This document shows, piece after piece, positions 43,902-52,718 of a DNA stretch of 60,174 nucleotides. The stretch covers positions 1-60,174 of the forward strand of contig DECD01000013.1 of the NCBI GenBank assembly GCA_002349055.1, written 5' to 3'. The notes under the pieces were generated by a model that saw nothing but the letters and a program-made list of their open reading frames with translations, was not told the DNA's origin and ran no database searches. Positions within the stretch are counted from its first letter, which is position 1; every line of letters starts with the position of its first letter. The translations under genes were made by a program, and so were the position numbers. The DNA is from Bacteroidales bacterium UBA2939 (GTDB taxonomy: Bacteria > Bacteroidota > Bacteroidia > Bacteroidales > P3).

Positions 43902-45128
43902 ATGTCCAAGAAACCCACCAACGAAGAACACTGCTCTTTCTGCGGCCGTCCTGCCTCGCAGGCCGGCATGCTCCTGGCCGGCCTCAACGGCTACATCTGC
44001 CAGGACTGCTCTGCCCAAGCCGAGAAAATCTTTAAGGAAAACGGCCAGCAGCCCCAAGCCTCGAAATTCGAAATCAGCAACTCCGACATTCCCAAGCCCG
44101 TCGAGATAAAGAACTTCCTCGACCAGTATGTCATTGGTCAGGACATGGCCAAGCGCGTCCTTTCCGTGGCCGTCTACAACCACTACAAACGACTGAAATA
44201 CAACTCGGAGCATGACGACAAAAACGATGTTGAAATTGAGAAATCCAATATCGTCATGGTAGGCGAAACCGGCACCGGCAAGACCCTCCTGGCACGCACC
44301 ATCGCACGTCTCCTCAAGGTGCCCTTCTGCATCGCCGACGCCACCACGCTGACCGAGGCCGGCTATGTGGGCGACGACGTCGAGAACGTCCTCGTGCGCC
44401 TCCTCCAAGCCGCCAACTACGACGTGGCAGCCTGCGAGCGCGGCATCGTCTTCATCGACGAGATAGACAAGATTGCCCGCAAGAGCGAGAACACCTCCAT
44501 CACACGTGACGTCAGCGGCGAAGGCGTGCAGCAGGCCCTGCTGAAGCTCCTCGAAGGGGCCCTCGTCTCGGTTCCTCCCGAGGGTGGACGCAAGCACCCC
44601 GAACAGAAACTCATCACCATCAACACGCGCAACATCCTCTTCATCTGCGGCGGTGCCTTCGACGGCATCGAGCGCGCCATTGCCTCACGCCTCAACAGCA
44701 ACGTCATAGGCTTCAAAGGCGACGAGACCCGTGCCGAGCTCGACCGCGACAACATGCTGCAATATGTCCAGCCCATGGACTTGAAGAAGTTCGGCCTCAT
44801 TCCCGAGCTTGTGGGACGCTTCCCTGTGCTCACCGCCTTGCAGCCCCTCGACCGCGACGCCCTGCGCCGCATCCTCACCGAACCTAAGAACGCCTTGGTG
44901 AAACAGTATCAGGAGCTTTTCCGCATGGACGATGTCACCCTCGACATCCCGGCCGAGACCCTCGACCTCGTCGTCGACCGCGCCGTCAAATACCACCTCG
45001 GCGCCCGCGGCCTCCGCTCCATCATGGAAGGCATCATGACCGACCTCATGTTCGACCTCCCCTCCCTCGCCAAGGGCTCCACCTTCACCCTCTCCCCCGA
45101 CATCGCCACCTCGAAGATGAAGCTCTGA
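43902..45128 (+). CDS. clpX: ATP-dependent protease ATP-binding subunit ClpX
   Basis: 408 residues. N-terminal zinc-binding domain (CSFCGRPASQ...CQDCSAQ), then the AAA+ module with Walker A GETGTGKT (near 120), Walker B GIVFIDEIDKI, and the LGF-containing C-terminal region. It unfolds tagged proteins for ClpP. clpP is not adjacent here; the gene instead follows rodA directly, so it may be transcribed with the cell-wall genes. Confidence 0.95.
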   Translation: MSKKPTNEEHCSFCGRPASQAGMLLAGLNGYICQDCSAQAEKIFKENGQQPQASKFEISNSDIPKPVEIKNFLDQYVIGQDMAKRVLSVAVYNHYKRLKYNSEHDDKNDVEIEKSNIVMVGETGTGKTLLARTIARLLKVPFCIADATTLTEAGYVGDDVENVLVRLLQAANYDVAACERGIVFIDEIDKIARKSENTSITRDVSGEGVQQALLKLLEGALVSVPPEGGRKHPEQKLITINTRNILFICGGAFDGIERAIASRLNSNVIGFKGDETRAELDRDNMLQYVQPMDLKKFGLIPELVGRFPVLTALQPLDRDALRRILTEPKNALVKQYQELFRMDDVTLDIPAETLDLVVDRAVKYHLGARGLRSIMEGIMTDLMFDLPSLAKGSTFTLSPDIATSKMKL

Positions 45129-45263
45129 AAGAGATTTTTTTTGCCATGTGAGAAAAAAGTCGTATTTTAGCATTTTGAATTGACGCATTGAATGGGTCCC
45201 AAAGGCCGTTTAATGAGTTGATTGATATATTAATACGAACAAAAAGAAAAGTTAGGTATATAT

Positions 45264-48026
45264 ATGAAAACACTCAAAAAAGGACTGCTGATGCTCTTTG
45301 CGGCCATGCTGATGGCCTCGGGCGCCTATGCACAGTCGAAAAGTCTCGCCGCCAAGGCCGACGACCTCTTCGACCAGAACCGCTTCATCGAAGCTGTAAG
45401 GGAATACGAGGCCGCCTACGAGAAAATCAAGGACAACAAGGCCGAGAAAAACCGCATCTACTTCCAGATTGCGGAATGCTACCGCCTGACCTACAACTAC
45501 CCCCGCGCCGAGCGCATCTACAAGCGTCTGGCCGACGAGGAGTACTACAAGAGCGAGCGCAAGCTATACTTCAACCTCGCCGAGATGTGCCGCTTTCAGG
45601 AGAGATTCGACGATGCCGAGCAGTATTACACCAAATACCTGGAGATGGAGCCGCAGGACACCTATGCCGCCAAACGCAAGGCGTCGCTCGTCTATGTGAA
45701 CCAGCTGGCCAACAACCGCACGCGCCACACCATCACCAAACTCTCGCAGTGGTGCACCGACTATAACGACTTCGCCCCACGCTTCGTGGGCAACGACACC
45801 ACCAAGATTGTCTTCACCTCGGCCCGCTTCCCCGAAGGCGAGGGCCAGGGCAAGGACCCTTGGACCGACCAAGCCTATTCCGACATCTACATGGTCTATA
45901 TGGACCGCAACGGCCAGTGGGTCTCCAACCCCGAGCCGTGGGACAAGACCGGCAAGATAAACTCCGCCGTCAACGAGGGCGAGCCTTCCTTCACCCCCGA
46001 CGGCAACACCGTCTTCTTCTCGCGCTGCGACATCCGTGAAAACGAGACCGTGCGTTGCCGCATCTACACCTCGAACCGCACGCCCCAGAACCTCGATGAC
46101 AAGAAAAAGAAAAAGAAGACCGTAAAGAAAAAGACAACCTCCAAGAACAAGAAGAAGAAAGGCGCCAAGGGCAATGAGGGTGCCGAAGCGGAAACTCCCG
46201 CCGTCGAGAGCGAGGAACCCAAACCCGGCGAGTGGAGCGAGGCCACCTATGTCCACCTCGGCGACACCGCCTACACCTTCCTCTACCCCGCCATCAGCAG
46301 CGACGGCCTGACGCTCTATTTCTCCTCCAACATGCCCGGTGGCTTTGGCGAGTACGACCTCTGGAAGGTCACCCGCAAGTCGACGGCCGACGACTTCGGT
46401 CGCCCGGTGAACCTCACCTCCATCATCAACACCCCCGGCAAAGAAATCATGCCAGTGCTTCGCAACGACTCGCTGATGTACTTCTCCTCCAACGGACACC
46501 CCGGCGTCGGCGGTCAGGACCTCTTCTCCACCAAACTCAACCCCAATGGCAAATGGTCGGTACCCGAGAACCTGGGCATCCCCATCAACTCGTCCTACGA
46601 CGAGATGTCCATCGTCTTCTATCCCGAGTCGGGAAAGAGCAATATCCTCGAGCGCGGCTACTTCTCCTCAAACCGCCCCTATGACGACCCCCACAACCGC
46701 AGCAAGCAGAACGAGAACCGCAGCACCCAGAATCCCCCCATCAACGACAACCTGTTTTCCTTCGAACTGGCAGGACTCAACTACGCCATCCAGGGTTCGG
46801 TGCGCGACGAGAAATCGATGCAGCTGATGAAGGATGTGCGCATCCGCCTGGTGGGCTCCGACGGCACCAACGCTGAGACCCGCACCGACAAGAAAGGCTT
46901 CTACAAGTTCGACAGCACCATCATCCGCCGCAACGTGGTTTACAAGATGTACCTCTCCAAACAGAGCTACTACAGCCTCGAAGGCTCCGAGAGCACCCGC
47001 GGCTACAGCACCAACAAGACCATCGTGCACGACTTCCGCATGGAGCCTGTGCCGCGCCGTCCCATCATTCTGCCCAAGATTAACTTCGAGCTGGCCAAGA
47101 CCGACATCCAGTCGCAGTTCATGGATTCGCTGATGGACCTCTACCTCGTCATGGAAAACAACCCCAACCTCGTGGTTGAGATTCGCGCACATACCGACTG
47201 CATGCCCTATGTGGGCCTCACCAACGACACCCTCTCGCAGCGCCGCGCCCAGAGCGTGGTGGACTACCTGGTGAACCGCGGCATCGAACGCGAGCGCCTC
47301 GTGGCCAAGGGCTATGCCGACCGTGTGCCCCGCACCCTCGACGAGGATGTCGTCGTCAACTACAACGGCCAGAAATACATGTTCTCGGCCGGCACGGTCC
47401 TCGAGTGCGACTACATCGCCACCCTCAAGGGCGACCAACAGCAGGCAGCCCACTCGCTCAACCGCCGCATCGAGTTCCTCGTGCTACGTGAAGACTATGT
47501 ACCCCGCAACCTCGTGGAGAACCTCACCTCCGCCAGCCAGGTCAAGGATGAGAAAGGCAAGGTGGTCGACCTCGTCGAGACGCGCAGCGGCGACGACGAG
47601 CCCGAAATCACCCCCACCATCGTCCACGACGAGAGCACGCTCTATGTCACCATGATTAACTCCACCAGCGGCGAAATCACCTGCATCGCCAACGGCTTCC
47701 AGGTGCCCATGCTCATCGACGAACGCTATACTGAACCCATCGCCATCTCGTGGGAGGAGGCCATGAGTCTGCTCTACCAGCAGCGTCTCACCAAGGAGGA
47801 CTTCCCCCTGCGCGACAAGTCGTTCGACCCCGAGGGCAACATCCTCGACCGCACCACCATCCTCTTCAAGACCATGCAGATTGGCGAACAGCGCCGCGAG
47901 AATGTCGAGGTGGTCGTGGTCAAAGGCATCGACTACAAGTTCATCATCAACCGCCTCGGCTTGCAGCAGTTCGGCAACTACGAGTTCGACAAGCAGCGCT
48001 CCAAGCTGATATTCCTTGATGAGTAA
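45264..48026 (+). CDS. PorE-like OmpA-family protein with C-terminal retropepsin-like domain
   Basis: 920 residues. Signal peptide MKTLKKGLLMLFAAMLMASGAYAQ; TPR-like repeats about 28-150; a PD40-type beta-propeller about 165-510, interrupted by a Lys-rich low-complexity stretch near 275-320 (KKKKKKTVKKKTTSKNKKKK); a carboxypeptidase-regulatory-like domain about 515-590 (AIQGSVRDEKSMQLMKDVRI); an OmpA peptidoglycan-binding domain about 605-760 (KINFELAKTDIQSQFMDSL, RAHTDCM, LSQRRAQSVVDYL). This order is that of PorE, which anchors the type IX secretion machinery to peptidoglycan. An extra domain at about 800-920 resembles clan AA retropepsin-like proteins, with the DTGA-type motif replaced by IDERY. 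Confidence 0.8.
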   Translation: MKTLKKGLLMLFAAMLMASGAYAQSKSLAAKADDLFDQNRFIEAVREYEAAYEKIKDNKAEKNRIYFQIAECYRLTYNYPRAERIYKRLADEEYYKSERKLYFNLAEMCRFQERFDDAEQYYTKYLEMEPQDTYAAKRKASLVYVNQLANNRTRHTITKLSQWCTDYNDFAPRFVGNDTTKIVFTSARFPEGEGQGKDPWTDQAYSDIYMVYMDRNGQWVSNPEPWDKTGKINSAVNEGEPSFTPDGNTVFFSRCDIRENETVRCRIYTSNRTPQNLDDKKKKKKTVKKKTTSKNKKKKGAKGNEGAEAETPAVESEEPKPGEWSEATYVHLGDTAYTFLYPAISSDGLTLYFSSNMPGGFGEYDLWKVTRKSTADDFGRPVNLTSIINTPGKEIMPVLRNDSLMYFSSNGHPGVGGQDLFSTKLNPNGKWSVPENLGIPINSSYDEMSIVFYPESGKSNILERGYFSSNRPYDDPHNRSKQNENRSTQNPPINDNLFSFELAGLNYAIQGSVRDEKSMQLMKDVRIRLVGSDGTNAETRTDKKGFYKFDSTIIRRNVVYKMYLSKQSYYSLEGSESTRGYSTNKTIVHDFRMEPVPRRPIILPKINFELAKTDIQSQFMDSLMDLYLVMENNPNLVVEIRAHTDCMPYVGLTNDTLSQRRAQSVVDYLVNRGIERERLVAKGYADRVPRTLDEDVVVNYNGQKYMFSAGTVLECDYIATLKGDQQQAAHSLNRRIEFLVLREDYVPRNLVENLTSASQVKDEKGKVVDLVETRSGDDEPEITPTIVHDESTLYVTMINSTSGEITCIANGFQVPMLIDERYTEPIAISWEEAMSLLYQQRLTKEDFPLRDKSFDPEGNILDRTTILFKTMQIGEQRRENVEVVVVKGIDYKFIINRLGLQQFGNYEFDKQRSKLIFLDE

Positions 48027-48945
48027 CCTCATCACCATACTCGGTCCCACGGCCACGGGCAAGACCGCCTTGGCCGCCGAGGTGGCCTATCGGCTGGGTG
48101 GCGAAATCATCAGCGCCGACTCGCGGCAGGTGTTTCGCGGCATGGACATCGGCACAGGCAAGGACCTGGCCGACTATGACCTCCACGGCACACATATACC
48201 TTATTATATTATTGATATCTGCGACCCCGGCGAGGAGTACAGCGCCTACCGTTTCCTCAACGACTTCAGAGCCGCCTACGAGAGCATCGTCACCCGTGGC
48301 CGCCAGCCCATCCTCTGCGGCGGCACCGGCCTCTACATCGACGCCGTGGTGCGCGGCTACCAGCTGGCCGACGCACCCGTCGACCCCGACTACCGCCGCA
48401 CCCTGGAACCCTTCAGCGACGAGGAACTCACCCAACGGCTGGCCTCCTACGGCCCCCTCCACAACCACACCGACACCGAGACACGCGAGCGTCTTGTCCG
48501 CGCCCTCGAGATACAGGAGTTCGCCCTGCGGCATCCCGAAGCCTATACCCGCCTGCCCGAGATGGAGCACAAAATCTTCGGCCTCCTGCTACCGCGCCAG
48601 GTGGTCATCGACCGCATCGAGGCCCGCCTGCGCCGCCGTATGGACGAGGGCATGACCTCCGAGGTGCAACGGCTGCTGGACGAGGGTGTGAAGCCCGAGC
48701 GGCTGATGCGCTACGGCCTCGAGTACCGCCACGTAACACGTTTCCTGACGGGCGAATGTACGCAGGAGGAGCTTTTCCGCGACCTCTTCACCGACATCCG
48801 TCGCTTCGCCAAACGGCAGATGACATGGTTCCGCCGCATGGAACGCAACGGCGTGGCCATCCACTGGATAGACGGGACGCTGCCGCTCGAGGAGAAAGCA
48901 GAGATTATTGTAGAGGAGACAGGAGATAAGGAGATAAGGAGATAA
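48019..48945 (+). CDS. miaA: tRNA dimethylallyltransferase
   Basis: 308 residues. Adds the dimethylallyl group to A37 of tRNAs reading U-starting codons. P-loop GPTATGKT at 9-16, then ISADSRQVFRGMDIGTGK, PYYIIDICDPGEEYSAYRF and ILCGGTGLYI. ATG 48019 overlaps the end of the preceding gene by 8 bases, implying coupling. The last residues (EETGDKEIRR) are encoded by a GGAGATAA array (48911-48945), so the native C-terminus has been replaced or extended. Confidence 0.93.
   Translation: MSNLITILGPTATGKTALAAEVAYRLGGEIISADSRQVFRGMDIGTGKDLADYDLHGTHIPYYIIDICDPGEEYSAYRFLNDFRAAYESIVTRGRQPILCGGTGLYIDAVVRGYQLADAPVDPDYRRTLEPFSDEELTQRLASYGPLHNHTDTETRERLVRALEIQEFALRHPEAYTRLPEMEHKIFGLLLPRQVVIDRIEARLRRRMDEGMTSEVQRLLDEGVKPERLMRYGLEYRHVTRFLTGECTQEELFRDLFTDIRRFAKRQMTWFRRMERNGVAIHWIDGTLPLEEKAEIIVEETGDKEIRR
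48911..48945. repeat. GGAGATAA array at the miaA 3' end
   Basis: Four units of about 8 nt (GGAGACA, GGAGATAA x3). The miaA stop codon is the TAA of the last unit. Confidence 0.7.
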
Positions 48946-48950
48946 GGATT

Positions 48951-49463
48951 ATGATAAAAGCAAGACATTTACTGTTTCTAGCGTCGCTCCTGCTCATCAT
49001 GGGCACCGGCAACGCACAGAAAACTCCGCAGGTGGAAGGACACTACACCTACGAGCATGCCTTCAACTATGACTGGGAGGGCAACCATTTCGACGTCCAC
49101 GAAACCGGCACCATGGACATCTATGTCGGCGGCACCGCCGTCGACTCCGCCCGCCAGGTGTATACCGTGACGCTGAAGGACGGCCGGACAATAAAGTGGG
49201 TGTTCAACTACATAAGTCCCAGCTTCTGGCTTCTGAAAGGCGACGACTTCCACTTCGGCGGCCTCACGAAGGACACCTTCCGCATGGAGGTGATAGAGGG
49301 TGACCAGGAACTCGAGCTGGCACAGAGGATTATCAACCTCTACCGCAACGGCATCGACCGCGATACCAAGTACCACCTCGACGCGCTGACTCCCGACCTG
49401 TTGCAATGGAGCCTCACCTACCCCGACGGTCACAGCGACACATGGAAATTCTATAGAAAATGA
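48951..49463 (+). CDS. Hypothetical secreted protein
   Basis: 170 residues with a signal peptide (MIKARHLLFLASLLLIMGTGNAQ). The mature part, about 147 residues, is beta-rich (VEGHYTYEHAFNYDWEGNHFDVHETGTMDIYV, LKDGRTIKWVFNYISPSFW, LQWSLTYPDGHSDTWKFYRK), resembling a small lipocalin-like or DUF-type periplasmic domain. No family named. It begins 5 bases after miaA. Confidence 0.7.
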   Translation: MIKARHLLFLASLLLIMGTGNAQKTPQVEGHYTYEHAFNYDWEGNHFDVHETGTMDIYVGGTAVDSARQVYTVTLKDGRTIKWVFNYISPSFWLLKGDDFHFGGLTKDTFRMEVIEGDQELELAQRIINLYRNGIDRDTKYHLDALTPDLLQWSLTYPDGHSDTWKFYRK

Positions 49464-49655
49464 AGCAACTTCGCGAAATATTGGGTTATCTACCTGGCAG
49501 GCGTGGTCGTCTGGCGTTGGACCTGGCAGGCGGCAGCGGTATGGGTGGCTTCCCTCGCCATCATGCTGGTGCAGGTCATTAGTGAGGAGCGCCGCCTCCG
49601 TCGCGACTTCGGCGAGGAATACGCCGCCTACCGCCGCCGCACCCGGAGGTTTTAA
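49464..49655 (+). pseudogene. 3' remnant of a membrane methyltransferase (isoprenylcysteine methyltransferase type)
   Basis: The 63 codons after the previous stop read SNFAKYWVIYLAGVVVWRWTW..., then a hydrophobic helix ending LAIMLVQVISEERRLRRDFGEEYAAYRRRTRRF and TAA. The ending EER-x-L...FGEEY-x-x-Y-x-x-x-T-x-R is the conserved C-terminus of the ICMT/PEMT-like membrane methyltransferases. There is no start codon, and the SAM-binding part upstream is missing. It lies in the same frame as the preceding gene, from which it is separated only by TGA. Confidence 0.6.
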
Positions 49656-49676
49656 CCTCAAAAGAATAAAAAAGCA

Positions 49677-50165
49677 ATGAACAACAAAGCACTTGTCGTT
49701 ATCGACATACAGAACGACATCACCAAACACTACCGCGACATCATCGGTAATATCAACGCAGCCATCGAATGGGCTACGGCTGAGAATATGCATGTGGTCT
49801 ATATTAAGCATAACAACATCACCGCTGCTACGAGAACATTCAAGCCTGGCAGCAAGGGCGAGGAGTTGGCTCCTGAACTGAAGGTCGTGTCGGACAATAT
49901 CTTCGTGAAGACTAAAAGTAACGCCCTTACAAGCGAGGCATTTTCTGCATTTATTGCGGCAAACGGCATCAATGAGTTCTACGTAGCTGGTGCTGATGCT
50001 ACGGCCTGCGTGAAATCGACCTGTTTCAACATGGCCAAGGCAGGCTTCACGGTGCATGTCCTCTCCGACTGCGTCACCAGCTACGACCTGAAGAAGCTGC
50101 CGGAGATGCTTGCCTACTATGAAAGCAAAGGCGGTGAGGTGAAGAAACTTTTAGAATACAAATGA
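49677..50165 (+). CDS. Isochorismatase-family cysteine hydrolase
   Basis: 162 residues. Catalytic Asp in ALVVIDIQND (near 11), Lys in IFVKTKSNAL (near 79), and Cys in GADATACVKSTCFNMAKAGF (near 104), the triad of the nicotinamidase/isochorismatase family. The substrate is unknown. First gene of a run with lower GC than the neighbours (49677-53398). The stop overlaps the next start (ATGA). Confidence 0.87.
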   Translation: MNNKALVVIDIQNDITKHYRDIIGNINAAIEWATAENMHVVYIKHNNITAATRTFKPGSKGEELAPELKVVSDNIFVKTKSNALTSEAFSAFIAANGINEFYVAGADATACVKSTCFNMAKAGFTVHVLSDCVTSYDLKKLPEMLAYYESKGGEVKKLLEYK

Positions 50166-50536
50166 ATATGTGCTATAGAGAAGAGGCCATCGAATGTGTA
50201 AAAGATCATGTTCTCCAAATACATAAGCAAATATATGCCAAGTATGAAGGGGATTTTGACAGGATATATACGGAAGGGTACAACAGCAAGTCCTATACGG
50301 GTAGGGTGATTGAGCCTGGAAAGATTTATGAACTGAGTTATCTCGAATGTACATGCCCTAAAGTTAAATGTGGACTGAGAAACCATCCGCAGCAGTGTGA
50401 GTGCTCACGACAGAGCATTCTATATATCTTGTCGCAACTTGAACCAGACAGCCAATTCGATGTTCGGATTGAGAATACGATTCTCAGGGGAAGCGACCGC
50501 TGTACATTCCGAATAACAAGACATGAAGGTTATTGA
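50162..50536 (+). CDS. Cys-rich hypothetical protein
   Basis: 124 residues. The C-terminal half has a cysteine cluster ECTCPKVKCGLRNHPQQCECS and then RIENTILRGSDRCTFRITRH, which resembles the ligand-binding end of DUF6144/ATC-hydrolase-like proteins (a conserved Cys-x-F near the C-terminus). The cluster may bind metal. Coupled to the isochorismatase gene. Confidence 0.65.
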   Translation: MNMCYREEAIECVKDHVLQIHKQIYAKYEGDFDRIYTEGYNSKSYTGRVIEPGKIYELSYLECTCPKVKCGLRNHPQQCECSRQSILYILSQLEPDSQFDVRIENTILRGSDRCTFRITRHEGY

Positions 50537-50600
50537 ATATAATATCGGCTCTACGCCTGCGTTGCTCATTGGCGAAAAGAGCGAAAAGGTGTTAAGATGA
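50523..50600 (+). CDS. Small ORF (25 aa) linking two genes
   Basis: MKVIEYNIGSTPALLIGEKS then EKVLR and TGA. It overlaps the previous gene by 14 bases and the beta-lactamase start by 4 (ATGA), so ribosomes could pass from one to the next. The sequence looks like the first strand of a larger enzyme, so it may be a gene stub. Expression is unproven. Confidence 0.35.
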   Translation: MKVIEYNIGSTPALLIGEKSEKVLR

Positions 50601-51397
50601 AACATTTCTTATTGCTACTGTTTCTGATTATCCCAACCCTGCTTTTTGCACAGCAAAAAGAGAAATATGGTGCATGCATGATACGTAATGACTCCGTTAG
50701 TGGCATTAACGAAAAGGAGCGTTTTGCCATGCACAGCGTGATGAAGTTCCCGCAAGCTTTATACGTCGCCGATTACCTGAGTCGGAAAGGACTGGCTCTT
50801 GATGACACGATCGTTGTCGATAAGACTGATTTGATGCAAGACACATGGTCGCCAATGCTGAAACAGTTTGAAGGCAAAATGGCCTTTTCGTATGCGGAAC
50901 TGCTGGAGTTGTCTCTCGGACAGAGCGACAACAATGCCTGCGAACTCCTTTTCAAGTATTGCGGCAAGCCAAAAGCGGTTGAGAAGTACATGAGAAAACT
51001 GGGATTCCGCGATATCCATGTCCGCATGACAGAGAAACAGATGCACAAGAATCCTGCAAAGGCTATCAAAAACAGTTCCACCCCCGCCGAAATGGTTCGT
51101 TTGTTTGAGTGGTTTTATCATCATAAGGATGACAATCGATATCTGACATTCATCTGGAAGGCGATGATAGACTGCTCGACGGGACTGAAACGAATCCCTG
51201 CCGCAATCCCTGCCGGTACTCGTATCGTACATAAAACAGGTACAGGGTTCCCGTCACCTGAAGGAGTGCAAGACATGAACGATGCTGGTATCATTCTCAT
51301 GCCTGATGGAAGCTATGCCATTATCGCCGTTTTCGTCACGCACTCACCATCTGAGGCAGTAATAGCAAATATTGCCAGACAATTGTTAAATAAATAA
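50597..51397 (+). CDS. Class A beta-lactamase, subclass A2-like
   Basis: 266 residues. Hydrolyses beta-lactams in the periplasm. Signal peptide MKHFLLLLFLIIPTLLFA. Motifs: HSVMKF (Ser47-x-x-Lys50, the S70-x-x-K73 site), QSDNNACELL (SDN), EKQMH (matches the E166-x-x-M-H form of PER/VEB/CblA-type enzymes), and HKTGTG. All catalytic residues are present. However, the segment before the first beta strand is only about 5 residues after the signal peptide, so the N-terminal helix alpha-1 is missing. Related to chromosomal enzymes of Bacteroidetes; activity cannot be judged. Confidence 0.85.
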   Translation: MKHFLLLLFLIIPTLLFAQQKEKYGACMIRNDSVSGINEKERFAMHSVMKFPQALYVADYLSRKGLALDDTIVVDKTDLMQDTWSPMLKQFEGKMAFSYAELLELSLGQSDNNACELLFKYCGKPKAVEKYMRKLGFRDIHVRMTEKQMHKNPAKAIKNSSTPAEMVRLFEWFYHHKDDNRYLTFIWKAMIDCSTGLKRIPAAIPAGTRIVHKTGTGFPSPEGVQDMNDAGIILMPDGSYAIIAVFVTHSPSEAVIANIARQLLNK

Positions 51398-51408
51398 TAG
51401 AATAGACA

Positions 51409-51810
51409 ATGAAAGAAAGATTCAAATTCAACACCGTGGGGATTTTTACCCGCGACAATAAAGCAACTGTAGAGTTTTATACGAAGACCTTCGGCTTTAC
51501 CACCGATTGGGACGGCATCCAGCCCAACGTAGAGATGTCGCTGGGTGACATGCGTATCATCCTCTATCCGCGTGATGCTTTCGAGCAGATGGTTTCTCGG
51601 AAATTTCAATATCCCGAGGGCTTCAACGGTACGATGGAATTGGCATTCGATGTGCCCACATATTCTGATGTCGATAAGGAATACCAGCATGCACTCGCGA
51701 ATGGTGCTGCATCCATTCTTCCTCCTACCACAGAGCTATGGGGACAGCGCACCAGTTATGTAGCCGATCCCGATGGTAATCTGATAGAGATTGGTTCGTT
51801 TACAGAATAG
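51409..51810 (+). CDS. VOC-family (glyoxalase/bleomycin-resistance fold) protein
   Basis: 133 residues: NTVGIFTRDNKATVEFYTKTFGFTT, MELAFDVPTYSDVDKEYQ and YVADPDGNLIEIGSF, the paired beta-alpha-beta-beta-beta units of the family. Acidic and polar metal-site residues are partly present (E in NLIEIG). The substrate is unknown. Confidence 0.85.
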   Translation: MKERFKFNTVGIFTRDNKATVEFYTKTFGFTTDWDGIQPNVEMSLGDMRIILYPRDAFEQMVSRKFQYPEGFNGTMELAFDVPTYSDVDKEYQHALANGAASILPPTTELWGQRTSYVADPDGNLIEIGSFTE

Positions 51811-51813
51811 TTT

Positions 51814-52227
51814 ATGAATACAGGCACGCTGACGGTATTGTTTGAAGACCCGTTCTGGATTGGCCTGTTCGAGGTAACAGACCATGAGGGTCTGCACGTC
51901 TGCAAGGTGATTTTCGGTGCCGAGCCAACGGAAAAGGAAGTGATGGAGTTCGTCGATAAGAACTGGCATCGTCTTCAGTTCAGTCAGGCTATGGATGTGG
52001 CTCCAACTACAGAAATCAGGAAGAATCCCAAAAGACAGCTTCGCGAAGCCAAGAAACAGATGCAGTTACGGGGCATTGGAACTAAGTCGCAACAAGCCCT
52101 GAAACTGCAACAGGAACAGAACAAGATGGAGCGAAAACAGCAATCAAAAGCAGAACGCGAAGCCGAAAAGCAACGCCAGTTTGACCTGCGCCAAGCCAAA
52201 AAGAAAGAGAAACATAAAGGACATTGA
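51814..52227 (+). CDS. yjdF: YjdF family protein (DUF2992)
   Basis: 137 residues: MNTGTLTVLFEDPFWIGLFE, KVIFGAEPTEKEVMEFV, FSQAM, then a highly charged helical tail (KQQSKAEREAEKQRQFDLRQAKKKEKHKG). The arrangement is characteristic of YjdF. In Firmicutes this gene is often controlled by the yjdF riboswitch that senses azaaromatics; here it sits 3 bases after the VOC gene with no room for a riboswitch. Role unknown. Confidence 0.88.
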   Translation: MNTGTLTVLFEDPFWIGLFEVTDHEGLHVCKVIFGAEPTEKEVMEFVDKNWHRLQFSQAMDVAPTTEIRKNPKRQLREAKKQMQLRGIGTKSQQALKLQQEQNKMERKQQSKAEREAEKQRQFDLRQAKKKEKHKGH

Positions 52228-52229
52228 AT

Positions 52230-52718
52230 ATGACAATTGTATTAAACACTTTAGAAAACTTTGATGCCTCTGAACATATCAGCACCCTGATTAATGATGC
52301 TGATATGGAGGTTGTCAACACCTCCGGCATGAAGATAGCGCATTGCATGGGCTGCAACCTGTGCTGGCTGAAAACGCCGGGAATCTGCGCAATCAAAGAT
52401 GACTATGAAGGTATCATCAAAAAACTGGTGGGCGCGGAGAATCTGTGGCTGGTTTCGGATACCAGCTTCGGATTCGTGGACTGGCGCGGCAAGCGGGTAA
52501 TGGACCGCATTGTGCCGATGCTGAATATGTATGTGGAGTTCCGTGACGGCTTGGAGCGTCACGAGCTGCGTTACCATCCGCTGAACTTCGGCCTTCTGTA
52601 CAAAGGCCAGGCCGACCAGGAGTTTCTCGAAGAATGGAGCCGTCGCGTGGCTTCAAACCTCGCCGGGCATTCATTGGGTGTCTATAATATAGGAAAGGAG
52701 GACAAGCCATGCATGTAG
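52230..52718 (+). CDS. Flavodoxin-fold NAD(P)H-dependent oxidoreductase
   Basis: 162 residues from ATG 52230, two bases after the yjdF stop (a TTG two codons earlier is in frame). CMGCNLCWLKTPGICAIKDD is the typical CxxCxxC-like segment of the iron-sulfur flavoprotein/NADPH-FMN reductase group; WLVSDTSFGFVDWRGKRVMDRI follows. The usual N-terminal GSP-x-x-x-S phosphate loop is degenerate (LNTLENFDAS). The stop lies within the next gene (10-base overlap). Confidence 0.75.
   Translation: MTIVLNTLENFDASEHISTLINDADMEVVNTSGMKIAHCMGCNLCWLKTPGICAIKDDYEGIIKKLVGAENLWLVSDTSFGFVDWRGKRVMDRIVPMLNMYVEFRDGLERHELRYHPLNFGLLYKGQADQEFLEEWSRRVASNLAGHSLGVYNIGKEDKPCM

Noticed and set aside
51811..51813. yjdF riboswitch upstream of the YjdF gene
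   Set aside because: Only 3 bases separate it from the VOC gene, which leaves no room for the structured leader.
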